From contig NC_063074.1 of assembly GCF_022605165.1 (NCBI RefSeq), positions 585,501 through 649,500 on the forward strand: a DNA stretch of 64,000 bases, read 5' to 3'. How positions within the stretch are numbered: the stretch's first letter is position 1; each line of letters begins with the position of its first letter. The translations under genes were made by a program, and so were the position numbers. The stretch comes from Purpureocillium takamizusanense (lineage: Eukaryota; Ascomycota; Sordariomycetes; Hypocreales; Ophiocordycipitaceae). This document shows positions 1 to 9,926 of the stretch, in pieces. The notes below the pieces were generated by a model. The model had not been told where the DNA came from. It did not search any database and was given only the letters and a program-made list of their open reading frames with translations.

Positions 1-951
1 TCAACTGACGAGCACGTGGCTGACGAGTCCTCCAGCAGAGGGGCAGAGCTATCACCGGCGCAAAGTCCTGCGGCGTACGGCCTGCCTGGTGCCCTGTTCA
101 ATGCGTCCCTGCTGCAGAACGAGATCCTCTTCTCCACCGAGGGCCTCACCCTCGTGGCCCTCGACCACTTGTACAGCGTCAAGAGCGCGCTGTCCGTCTA
201 CTCCAGCACACGATCGCTGTTACGGCTCGAGGACGCCGTCGATGAGCTGCGTCGCTTCGTGCTGGCTGGACGCGGTGCCAAAATCTCAAAGGCCGACCTA
301 TTGCGCAGTTATGACTGGCTGGGCGTGAGCAGCACTGCCGTGGAAGATCTCGATGCCATGTACCGGCGGGCGTACGGCGGGCCCGAGCGCGCCGGTGCCA
401 TTGCCGGCATGCCGAGTCCGCTCCCACCACCGCAGGTCTCGAGAGCAGCGAAAACGGCGGTTCTGGAACCCGTCATTTGGTCTCAGAATGATGACTATAT
501 CTGCGACATGACGGGGGAACCGTGGGTTCCGGACCTGGACGTCGAGGAGAGCATGATTGGCGTGGCCATCACAACTCCTGAGCCGGTCAGGACATGTCTT
601 CCTGCACGAGGCCCTACACTGCGGCTGCAGACGAAGTTTGAAACGTCACCACTTCCCCCCAGGCGTGCGGCCCGAGACGACGGGGCCTATGATGGGGAGC
701 TCACGGCCAGACCGGTTGATGAGCAGCGGGCGTTTGTCCTTGGCCCCTACAGTAACAATCCATCTATCGATCAGATGCTGCTCGGCGCGGGCGGTGGCAT
801 GAAAGGCATCACACCCACGAATTGCTATCCCAGGGCGGTAACGCCGAATCAGTATGATGAAGTTTCACCCATCACACGCAGCGAATGGGGCTTCCTGGTA
901 CTGGACGATGCGTTCAAGAGCGGGCGCATGGTGGCCGTCGAGACGTGCTGA
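1..951 (+). CDS. Conserved fungal protein of unknown function (5' partial)
   Basis: The reading frame is open from the left edge of the window to TGA at 949-951, so the first codons and any upstream exons are missing. The first GTG at 16 is only an in-frame valine, not a start. About 316 residues are visible. The N-terminal half has an ordered-looking block (LLQNEILFSTEGLTLVALD, then a helical segment ending DELRRFVLAGRG and KADLLRSYDWLGVS). After that comes a proline-rich linker and a C-terminal block containing WSQNDDYICDMTGEPWVP and a glycine stretch (LLGAGGGMKG). I see no transmembrane segment, catalytic motif or metal site. The clean frame and block structure argue that it is a real conserved gene, but I cannot assign a function. 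It is convergent with the PRCC-like gene, with about 296 bp between stop codons. Confidence 0.75.
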   Translation, partial: STDEHVADESSSRGAELSPAQSPAAYGLPGALFNASLLQNEILFSTEGLTLVALDHLYSVKSALSVYSSTRSLLRLEDAVDELRRFVLAGRGAKISKADLLRSYDWLGVSSTAVEDLDAMYRRAYGGPERAGAIAGMPSPLPPPQVSRAAKTAVLEPVIWSQNDDYICDMTGEPWVPDLDVEESMIGVAITTPEPVRTCLPARGPTLRLQTKFETSPLPPRRAARDDGAYDGELTARPVDEQRAFVLGPYSNNPSIDQMLLGAGGGMKGITPTNCYPRAVTPNQYDEVSPITRSEWGFLVLDDAFKSGRMVAVETC

Positions 952-1247
952 TGACGCGGGAAATGCGCCATTTGCTTGTTCGTGCGGTTCGTTGGAGGTG
1001 GCACCCATGCCCAAAGCTGATGACGAAGGTTAACGATGCTTATGATTATGACCCTGGCGAAATGCCCTATGGTGAGCCCGGGCCGCACTGCTGAGTCGAT
1101 CGCCTCCGTATAGGTCCTGTGCGCATACATGTCCTTGGATTGAGACGCGGCAGCATAGACACGATTTTCCATTCTGGAAGAGAAATTGCGCATTTGGGTA
1201 TCGTTCTTGAACTCTTGGTCGTGACCGCTTCGTAGACACAAACCCCA

Positions 1248-2486
1248 TCACCATCCATATTTGCTCGACGCTTCTTTGCGATTGCTCTTCCCCCTAGCGA
1301 AACTATCCTCGAGCGCCTCGCGCTGGTTGTGCACGTTCTGCACCAGCTGGCGCAAGCTGTGCTTACCGCCGCCCTGGATGGAACGCACGGGGTTATGTGT
1401 CTGTTGTTCGCCGGCGGCACGCAGCTCCTCATTGTGCCGATACTCGTCGTCCATGTTGAAATTCTTTACGCTAGTGGCCGTCTGGGCCGCGGCGAGGCCC
1501 CGGCCGAAGAGCTCGCGCCGCGCCGCAGCCGAGAGATTGAGGTCGTCAGCGATGCTGTCGAGGGACTGGCCGGCGGTGGACGAAGCGTGCGGCGCCGTGG
1601 TCGCAGAGGGTCCCGCGTATGCGTCGCCCGCGAACTGCGCGTAGTAGTCCTCGTTGGACGTCTCCGGGGTGGCGAATAGCGGCTCGTATGCGCCGCTTGA
1701 TTTCGGGGCGTCTGTCGAGAAGACAGGCTCCTCAGCGTGTAGCGAGAATAGAGACACTTTTTGCGGCGCTGACGCGGGGGCAACCTGCGATCCTGCGCTG
1801 CCGTTTGGTTGGGGTCGTTCCGCGTCATCGGACGTAGGCAGCGTTGACGCCGCCGGAGCCGCCACTGCAACCGTCTTCTTCTTGTTGGGCTTTCGTGAGA
1901 CGGACAGCGGCTTGAACATGAGCGGCTTGCCGACCAGCTTGACCTCATCTGCGGGTTTCTGCCCCTGCGGTATCGACGGCTCGGCGGGTCGTTTCGGCGG
2001 AGGCAAACTCCCCCCGGCGGCCGCTGGCGTCTCGATGCCGTCTGCCGTGTTGCCATCCGTCCGCGACTCTTCTATTTCCCTGCTAAAGCCAGGTTCTGCG
2101 CTCGTCTTGAGAGTTACGACGGGCCGCGATTGCCCCGGCGTGGAGGAGGCGGAGGTGGCAGGCTTCGACACCGCGGCGTTGCGAGCGTTCTTGGGCGCGG
2201 GGAGGAACGAGTTGAAGCCCGAAAAGCGTCCGCCGCCGGCGCCGCTGGTGCGAGCACGCTTCGCTGGTGGCCCGTCGCTTGACTGCGCTTCGTCGGCGCC
2301 GGCGTTGTGGTTGCTGCTGCTGGCGGCCTGTGGCAGGTTTACGACGATTTTACCTGGGTTGGATCGGTCGACGACTTTCTGAAAGGGCTTCTTGGTCCCC
2401 GGAGCCTTCTGCGGGGGCGCCTTCTTAGGGGCAGCCTCCGATTCGGAGCCGGACGACTCGGACTCGGAGTAGTTGACTAGGCCCAT
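1248..2486 (-). CDS. PRCC-like (MAD2B-interacting domain) nuclear protein
   Basis: Single exon, 412 aa, ATG at 2486. The N-terminus (MGLVNYSESESSGSESE) is the acidic/serine start typical of fungal PRCC-family proteins. It is followed by a long low-complexity Ala/Pro/Ser/Lys region with basic patches suited to nuclear import. The conserved part is the C-terminal ~80 residues, with HNEELRAAGEQQTHNPVRSI, GGGKHSLRQLVQNV and the terminal SSKYGW, which match the PRCC C-terminal domain. Human PRCC is a nuclear, splicing-associated protein that binds MAD2B; in fungi the family is mostly uncharacterised. The role in RNA processing or mitotic control is therefore inferred from the family. It is divergent from sin1, sharing a 384 bp upstream region. 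Confidence 0.85.
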   Translation of the reverse strand: MGLVNYSESESSGSESEAAPKKAPPQKAPGTKKPFQKVVDRSNPGKIVVNLPQAASSSNHNAGADEAQSSDGPPAKRARTSGAGGGRFSGFNSFLPAPKNARNAAVSKPATSASSTPGQSRPVVTLKTSAEPGFSREIEESRTDGNTADGIETPAAAGGSLPPPKRPAEPSIPQGQKPADEVKLVGKPLMFKPLSVSRKPNKKKTVAVAAPAASTLPTSDDAERPQPNGSAGSQVAPASAPQKVSLFSLHAEEPVFSTDAPKSSGAYEPLFATPETSNEDYYAQFAGDAYAGPSATTAPHASSTAGQSLDSIADDLNLSAAARRELFGRGLAAAQTATSVKNFNMDDEYRHNEELRAAGEQQTHNPVRSIQGGGKHSLRQLVQNVHNQREALEDSFARGKSNRKEASSKYGW

Positions 2487-2870
2487 GGTTGCGGGTGTTG
2501 AGGGGTGCGAGCTGTCGTGACGAAGTTGAAGTTTACGCGTTGGGCTCAGAAGGTTCCATTTCTTTGATGTCGCCCGACTGACGTTGGCCTAGTGGGGCGC
2601 TGGGTGCTGTGGCTGGTTGGCAGTGGAGTGGACGCGCCCCAGCGGCAGCAAACCCGTCTGCGCTAGGCCGGGGGCTCTGCTCGCTGATGAGGCGCCCTGG
2701 CTTCGATACCCCACGTTCATCTGGCAACGTCCAGCTCCAGACCAGACCTCATACATCACTATACAGTCGCACCCTTTCTCCCTTTCCCCGTCCAACGCAC
2801 GACTGCAACCGCGGCCCCACGAGATATGTAGCCCGCTGCTTTGGAGAGCCCCTTCTCCCAGCCCAGCGCC
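2487..2870. promoter_or_regulatory. Shared divergent upstream region of PRCC-like and sin1 genes
   Basis: 384 bp between the two divergent starts. The sin1 side ends in a CT-rich leader (about 2766-2800). No confident TATA box was seen. Both core promoters must lie here or overlap. Confidence 0.5.
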
Positions 2871-5528
2871 ATGTCCGTTATTCAACTTGACGAGTACCTT
2901 GCCCCGACTCCCTTGAGAAGCAAGATCAAGTGCTGACCACGCTTCCCAGACTTGTGTCATACCAGCTGCGGACGAGCTATCTGAACGAGATTGCCGATGG
3001 TGTTGGAGAGCGTTTACTCACGATAAATGACGGCTTCCTCAACTCGGCGCCGTTCAAGGCCGCCGGATGGCGGCCCAACTCGTCGCACATCAAGCGGACG
3101 CACTCGCCCCCGATCCCGACGGCTGTTGCCTCCGAATACTTCCAGGCTCCCCGCCAGGTCGGACACACGCTTGAAGATGGCGAAGAGGACGGCGGCATGT
3201 TGACGGGTGGCGGTGCCGACACCATGGGTCCGGGCATGGCGATTAAGAGGCGCAGGCGCCGGGAGCAGATGGAGGAGGACGACAGCAGCGACCTGAGCGA
3301 CGAGAGTGACGAAGAGCATGAGCAACGAGCAGCCCAGCAAATAAAGTTCTCCAAGATGCCGGTCCGGCAACGCGCTGGATCGTCGCCCATCCAGGCATCG
3401 CATCTCAAGCAGCAGCAGCAGCAGCAGCAGACATCACCCCGGATACCACGGCGAGGCTCACAGTCGGCGCTGGAGACGGTCCGCGAGAGGCCGCGGCGCG
3501 ACACCGTCACCAGCAGCGAGATATCATCCGAGAATGAATTCGACCTCCCTGCGGCGCATAGGCACCGAGAGGCGGCGCGAGCTGCCGCCAAGGCGGTGAG
3601 GCTGCAAGACAGGATCAATGAGGAGCCGACGCCCGCCTTGCAGAGGGCGGACACGACCCTTTTGCCTGAGGAGGAGGAGGATGAAGACGACTCGGATGAA
3701 GGCTCGGAAATGTCAGGAGACTACGTCGGGAGCATAGACTCGGCGTCCATCCTGGAAGGCGTGGAGAATCCAATGAATCCTTCGCCCACGCAACCAGTCA
3801 TCGGAACACCACCCAAGAACTTTACACGGCAGTCTACGATTCGCAAGTCGAACGCACCACCGAAACCCGTGACCCTCGAGGCATTACCGCCGCCACGGCC
3901 GATGAGCACCATTCGGCCGATGAGCATGGTGCAGCCGCAGAGCCTGCTCTCGGCCGCGCTCAAAGCCAGGGAGCACAAGTCGTCGGTGCCGTTCCAAAAG
4001 TTTGCGCACTTTAGCGGCCAGGGAACCCAGGGCTCCATCAACGTTCGCATCTACGCTCCCTTTTCTAAGACGGCGGGCAAGCCCTTTGAGGTGCTCATCA
4101 GGCCGCGCGTCCAGGACGGGCAAAACGCGGAGCGGGTGGTAACGGTGGCGGATCTCATCGGCCTCAGTCTCTACAGATACAACGAGGAGAAGAGGGAGCC
4201 GCAGATCCCTGCCAAGAAATTCAGCATCAACTGGTGGACACTACGCATGGTGGAGGAAGGAGGCGAGGTGGACGACGACTTTCCCCCCTTTGAGAGAACG
4301 AAGCCCCTCAGCGCGTTTACAACGGTCAACAACGCCAGCGCTCGTGGAGGTGGGAGGTTGCGGTCCAACTCGTCGGCCTTTGACGAGTTCGCCTTGGTGC
4401 CGGCCACCGAGGACGAGTATGAGGAGAACAAGGCTCTCACGCCGCAAGAGGACGGCGGCGAAGAGGAGGAGGCGCAGCAGGCGACGCGCACGAGTCAAGA
4501 CGGCGACGCTGCAGCGCGGAACGCACCGACTCCGGCGGCGAACCTGTCGGCGGCCGATGCGCAGGCTCGCCCACGGCAGAACCCGATCGTCTTCACGACG
4601 TACCGGTCAAACACGCCGCTCGCCGACGCACCGCAGGCGCCGGCAGCGGCGCCCAACATGGTGCGGGGCCAGCACAAGCTACTGCGAATCCACATCATGT
4701 CGGCGGACACAACGCCGGGGCAAATGGTGACGGTGGACGTGACGACGGACACGTACCTGGCAGAGGTGCTGGACCTGGTTTGTCGAAAGCGGCAGCTCGA
4801 CAAGGCCAACCACGTGCTCAAGCTACCGGGATCGGGAGCGGTCGTGATGATTGATCGGCCAGTATCGTCCATTGGCAACGTGTCGGACCTTGAGCTGTAC
4901 CGGAGGCGGTTTGCGACGGACGGCCCGCTGAGCATGACAGGCTCTCCCAGCAGCGCGTCGCCCAAGTCGGTACCGCTGGGAGACAACGCGGGCTCGGGCG
5001 GACGCCGGGCCAAGCTCAAAGCTCAGATGCTGGGGCCGCACCCGCTGGCGCGGGAGGCGCTCAAGCAGGATGAGCTGGCGAGCGCCAACCACAAGAAGTA
5101 CACGGTGTGGCGGAAGCAGCCGATGCGCATCGTGGGCATGAGCGAACGAATCCTGGTGATTGACGGTGAGTACATCCACATCGTGCCGGCGTCGGGCGGC
5201 AAAGCGGTGCACGACGGCAGCGGGAAGACAACGACGGTTCACTTTAGCAACGTGATCGGGTGCAAGGTGCCGCGGAAGCACCCGACCAACGTCAAGGTAC
5301 GCGCGTCCTTTTTCTTCTTTCCCGGCTTGTTCTTCCTTTTTGTGCGAAACATAACGCCCTTTGGGATGGATGGGTGAGCGGCTGACAAGGCTGTAACGCC
5401 AAAAATAGCTCGTCATATACAAAGCGACGGAGAGCAAGCGGTACGACTTTGAGGCTCGAGGCGCAGACGAGGCGGCGGAGATTGTGGCGGAGCTCAAAAA
5501 GGGCATCTCGCCGTACCGCGAAGTGTGA
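2871..5528 (+). CDS. sin1: TORC2 subunit Sin1/Avo1
   Basis: Three exons: 2871-2893, 2950-5296, 5409-5528; 829 aa. The 23-nt first exon is inferred: ATG at 2871, donor GTACCT at 2894, branch CTGAC, acceptor CAG at 2947-2949. It joins in frame to give MSVIQLDELVSYQLRTSYLN, which resembles fungal Sin1 starts. Domains in order: N-terminal Sin1 region (LRTSYLNEIADGVGERLL); acidic and poly-Gln low-complexity segments (Gln run about nt 3409-3429); CRIM domain with FAHFSGQGTQGSINVRIY and KKFSINWWTLRMVEEGGEVD; a Ras-binding-like segment (HKLLRIHIMSADTTPGQM); and a C-terminal PH domain that crosses the last intron and ends GISPYREV. Sin1 is the TORC2 scaffold that recruits AGC kinase substrates, and its PH domain binds membrane lipid. 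Family assignment is firm; the first exon is less certain. Confidence 0.9.
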
Positions 5529-6616
5529 GAGTGTGGGGGGAGCGGGCAATCGATGAACAGGAGCCGCATTTAGAAACACGGGATCGGCGGGGTCGCTGTA
5601 TTACAAGTTACTGCGAGGCCGGCACTGTACTGTGCAGCATGGTCAAACATTGCAAGTGTGTCTTGATAAGTCGGCACGCGAGGCGTGAGCTGGTGTGAGT
5701 GTGCGTGGGGTCGGTGGGAGCGGCGTCGTGTCGTGGGCGCGCCAACTGTGGCTGAGGTCCTGGGGCTTACGTACTCGGTGCGTACGTACGCAGACGACGC
5801 CCGAGTCGTCGTGAGACAAGCAGTTGGCAGTGGATGGGGGTTCGTGGCAGCTCTTGTGTCGTCGAGGACGGGCGGCGGCAGCAGCCATGGCGACGAGCCC
5901 GGCCGCACATGCGTATCGGCCCGGCAAGGCGGCACGTAGAATCGAGAAAGCTTGGAGCCACGGAGGACCAGGAATTAGCGAGCGAGCAAACGAACCAAGC
6001 AGCAAGGAAGCAAGCAAGCGATGGAGCAGAATCTCCAATCTATGATGTCGCGTGCCCGCTGGTCTTCAACTATTGAAACCTGCTTATTAGTTTCTCTCGG
6101 CTTTGGTGAGGAGGAGGGTGGGGGTTGGGAGGGAGCTTGTTTGGCTCGTGGGGAGCTTGGCCTACGAAAGACCCGGGTCTCAATGACGACGGTCCCGCGA
6201 TCATATTTTCCTGGTCCGCCATGGCCGCCAAGATGTGCGAAGTCGCTACCAAGTACGTACTTAGTGGTCGTGTGCTTTCGACCAGCACACCGACGACCGA
6301 CTGGATCGATGCCAGCGCCCATCCGGCCCAGCCCTGCCGGGATACCGGGGGGCTTTTGCAGTAGTACCAGTAGTACTAGTTGCGCACGAAGTGTGGGAGC
6401 AGGCGCAACGACTTGCATATCCGCCTTGCCGTCGTCGTCCACCTCCGAGACGGTAAGGGGCGCCATGCAGCGCGCGCCGTGGCCGGCTTATGATATTCCT
6501 TGCAGGCTGAGACGGGCCCGGGAAGGGGTGGACGTGGTTCTTTCTCACCCCGTTCTCTTCGCACCTTCTCGTCGTTTATTTCCTGATTGGGGCAACACGC
6601 TACGGGGAGAAGGGAA

Positions 6617-6619
<3 letters not shown>

Positions 6620-6668
<49 letters not shown>
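6620..6668 (+). repeat. Poly-G homopolymer, 49 nt
   Basis: An uninterrupted run of 49 G residues on the plus strand. It could form G-quadruplex on the G strand and is highly mutable. The length as given may also reflect an assembly artefact. Confidence 0.9.
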
Positions 6669-6670
<2 letters not shown>

Positions 6671-7441
6671 CCAAGGATGGAGGATTAGTCGTCGGTGTGA
6701 TTGTTTACTCTCCTCGGGGGTTGATCGGTTGCCTGTCAGCGTTTGCTGATTTTTGTTCATGCGGCGAGATGCCAGTAAAGGCAAGTGTAGTAGGCAAGGC
6801 ACTTTACAGGTATCAAAACAATATCATTCTGGCACCTGCTGGTACCCAATCCACGTTGTCTAGCTGAGGCATACACAATATACAATGCACACACAGTCGG
6901 GACGGGGGGGCTGCATCTCGGCGGACACAGACACGCACACACAACCCCCCTACTATTTCCGCTCTGCCTGCCGCCCGCCCTACTAATTTGTGTGCCCAGA
7001 ACCTCTCTGTCCCTGCGTCGGCGGCGTCGTCGTCGTCGTCATGCCTACCTTAGCCAGCTGAAGAAATATATTGGTACGTACTTGGCACGGTAAGTGGAAA
7101 CGTTTCTCTACCAAGGTACAGTACATATACGTATCGTCATTGACCCCCCTTGTCCCGACAGGTTGGCATGGGGGCATGGCATCCCTCCCAAACCTTGCGG
7201 CACGCCCGCTCAAGCTTTTCCCACCGTTGCTGCCCGCTCCTCTTCGTCCCATCTGGAGCCGACCGGGCCTGGCAAGTACGTAGGTACGAAGTAGGTGCCT
7301 GCTGCAGTCCAGTGCTACTCCGACGTAAACCCAGCGGCGGGATCCACAGTGACGCAACGCAACCCCCCGGCGACCCGTGGCTCAGCTGCCATATCCAGCC
7401 AGCCGGGGTTCATCACTACCATCCATTGAACTAGCACTAGC

Positions 7442-7445
<4 letters not shown>

Positions 7446-7480
<35 letters not shown>
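7446..7480 (+). repeat. (AG)n microsatellite
   Basis: Uninterrupted AG dinucleotide repeat, about 17 units, in non-coding DNA. Confidence 0.95.
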
Positions 7481-7483
<3 letters not shown>

Positions 7484-7926
7484 GGTGAGAGCCGGCTGGC
7501 TGATGCCGTCAGGGTTGGGTCCGGCCGGGCATCGCCCGCTCTCGGTCTCGGCGGGACCAGTCGAGATGCGCCATTCGTAATCGAGGGCCGACAGCAGATC
7601 GCCCCGGGCGCGACAGTTTCGGTTCGTTGGTCTACAAGCTGGTAGGGGGGAGGAGACTTGCCGATGGACTAGCTGGCTGGCTGCTACGTGAGGTAGAATG
7701 ATATACTTTTGGTTGCCATGCTCACGCCATCCTGCCATCCTGCCAGCCCGGCATCTTGGAACGATGACCTTTTGGGCGTGCTTGTACAGTAGATGCAGCA
7801 ATGCGTTGCGGCTGTCCTTGCTCGCATGACCGCAAAACGCTCGGGGCGAGATCTGGTGCCCGCGGGCGGCAAGATCATCGCCAACAACCAAGAACCCGAC
7901 GCGGAGGGAGCCACGCTGCACCGCGC

Positions 7927-7960
7927 CACACACACACACAGAGAGAGAGAGACACACACA
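7927..7960 (+). repeat. Compound CA/GA microsatellite
   Basis: A CA tract (about 7 units), then a GA tract (about 5-6 units), then a second short CA tract. Non-coding. Confidence 0.9.
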
Positions 7961-8646
7961 GGCACCGCCACCACCCACCACCCCTGTTCGAAACATCCCA
8001 AACTAAATCGCCAGTCTGCCACGCTGAAAAAAGGATGGCTTTTCTCTGCGTTCCTCACAGCGAGAATACAGCTACGGTTGTAGGTAGAGCCTGTGTGCGT
8101 GTCCTAGGTACGTTGCAGCAGCGCCTCAGCGTGGCTACATACATACGAAGTACATCCATATACGTACGTGCTGCGTACGACATCCATCGATCGTGACTGA
8201 GTGTGTGTGCTCCGGTCCACTTGGTGCCGAACCTTGGGGCCTGTGGAGGCGGCGCGCCGAGTGAGCCCGGCATCCTGGGTGTCAACGTCAGACTCGCATC
8301 CCCTCCCCAAGCTCGTGCTACCCGTACCAACAAGTTAGCTGGCCTGGGTACCAAGGCAGTGGAGCTTCTTTGGGCGCAGCAGGGGAGGCAGGGAAAGCAG
8401 TGCCGGCGCGGGAGAGGAGGCGAAAGAAAACCGGCACACAAAGGGGGTGCGAGGCTTGGCTTGGAGCATGGCATGGGGAGGCAGCCTACTTGCCTACGTA
8501 CTAACTAGGTAGTAGCTAAATGTGTACCGACGCAGCGACATGGGTAAGTCTAGTAGAGGGATGGGAGGGAGCTACGGTACTAGCGGCGCCATGGGGGTGT
8601 GTGTGTATGTTGAGATGATCAAGGACCGCTTGTGGGATGATCGGGA

Positions 8647-8652
8647 TATAAA
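8647..8652 (+). promoter_or_regulatory. TATA box of the secreted-protein gene
   Basis: TATAAA lies about 190 nt before the ATG at 8843. A CT-rich leader (about 8690-8735) and CACCACCACC-type sequence follow up to the start codon. This arrangement is typical of strongly expressed filamentous-fungal genes. Confidence 0.55.
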
Positions 8653-8842
8653 GGACTTGGGCGATTCCCCCTTGCCCCAGATCTAGGTTGTCTTTTCTTG
8701 GTCCCGCCGTCCCGTGCTGTCTCAGTCTCTCCTATTCATATACCATAATACCATTCAGACAGACATTGACCTCTCTACGACTCCTTGAGCGACCCCTTTT
8801 GAAAAGCTTCACACCACTACCACCACCACCACCGCCGCCGCC

Positions 8843-9545
8843 ATGAAGTTCACCAACGTTGCCGTCGTGGCCCTCGCTGCCGCCGTCCAGGTATGTTGTC
8901 ACGAGACCCTAGCGAGCTCTCTCCTTCTGGATCCCGTTCAATTGGCATCGCGTGCTCCATCACTCGTGCGCAATCATCGTCATTTTCATTCTTACCAGCA
9001 TCATTATCATCGTCCCATGCTAACATGCTGGTTTCCAGGCCGCCCCCGAGCCCATGCCCACGCCCAAGCCCGACATCTTCAACGACGCCTCCACCTTTGT
9101 CAACGGCCTCGTCTCCGACGCCTCCACCTTCGTCAACGGCATCGGCTCCTCCGCCGGCAACATCATCTCCGACGGCAAGTCCATCGCCAGCGACGTCGCC
9201 TCCAAGGGCCAGAGCTTCCTCTCCTCCCACGCCGCCGAGGCCTCGTCCGACATCCAGCGCCTCACCAGCGAGGCCGGCGCCCGCGTCTCCAGCTTCCACA
9301 ACTTCCTCTCCACCGCCACCGACGCCGCCGCCCGCAGCAGCGCCAGCGCCGAGCTGAGCCGCATCTCCCAGACCGTCGCCGCCGCCACCAGCAGCATCGG
9401 CGCCGCCGCCTCCTCCGCTACCCGCAGTGGAGGCGCCGCTGCCACCAGCTCCAGCACCGCCGCCGGCGCCCTCGGCCCCGCCCCGACCGCTGCCGTCGCC
9501 ATGGGTGCGCTCATGGGCGGTGCCGCCTTCTTTGCCAACTTGTAA
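8843..9545 (+). CDS. Small secreted Ala/Ser-rich protein, possibly GPI-anchored
   Basis: Two exons: 8843-8890 and 9039-9545; 184 aa. Exon 1 encodes exactly a signal-peptide core (MKFTNVAVVALAAAVQ). The GTATGT...CAG intron falls just before the likely cleavage site, and the mature protein begins near AAPEPMPTP. The mature part has a short tandem duplication (DASTFVNG twice, about residues 27-45), then Ala/Ser-rich amphipathic helix-like sequence without cysteine. It ends with a Gly/Ala hydrophobic tail (MGALMGGAAFFANL) that could be a GPI-anchor signal. Codon use is strongly biased to C-ending codons, and the gene has a TATA box and CT-rich leader, so high expression is likely. I do not recognise a named family; a cell-wall or surface role is an inference. 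Confidence 0.85.
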
Positions 9546-9926
9546 GGTGCCAGGCGTATCTCTCAAAGGAAGGTGCTGCGCATAGGTACCATGACGGGGT
9601 CGGCATGTGGCCCGGCGGAGGATGTAATACCCCTTGAAAGAGAAATACGGCAACCGAGGACCGCGTCCAGTTTCAGTGGCGTTGCAGACAGTACGCAACC
9701 ACCAAGTCTCTCACGAGACGGCCATTGCCAGAATAGATTCCACAGTTTCATCTCGCGTTAAGTTACAATGCGCTACCAATCACGTACATAGTTGCAAAAA
9801 TACCACATCATCTGATAATGCCGACCGTGTAAGCTCTGTTCGTAATCTAAAACCTGAAAACTAGTTAAGGGTATCTTAAACTCCATGTCATGCTGTCAAA
9901 CCCATCTCGCAATGCTTCCCTTCCCT
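9546..9926. other. Convergent 3' flanks
   Basis: 381 bp between the stop codons of the secreted-protein gene and the NFKBIL1-like gene. It is AT-richer near 9770-9880, as expected for two 3' UTRs. Nothing else seen. Confidence 0.5.

Larger units (their letters stand above)
5529..8842. other. 3.3 kb gene-free stretch
   Basis: No reading frame here shows family resemblance, and open frames on both strands are low-complexity. It holds a 49-nt poly-G tract, GA and CA/GA microsatellites, many TACGTA/GTACGTAC words (5767-5790, 6252-6260, 7075-7082, 8155-8170), two copies of TACGAAGTA, and the promoter of the secreted-protein gene at its right end. Confidence 0.6.

Noticed and set aside
6021..6749. 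242-codon frame with a poly-Gly run
   Set aside because: The poly-Gly is only the translated poly-G tract; the rest has no resemblance to a protein.
8850..9698. 282-codon Gly/Ala-rich minus-strand frame
   Set aside because: Antisense shadow of the strongly codon-biased secreted-protein gene.
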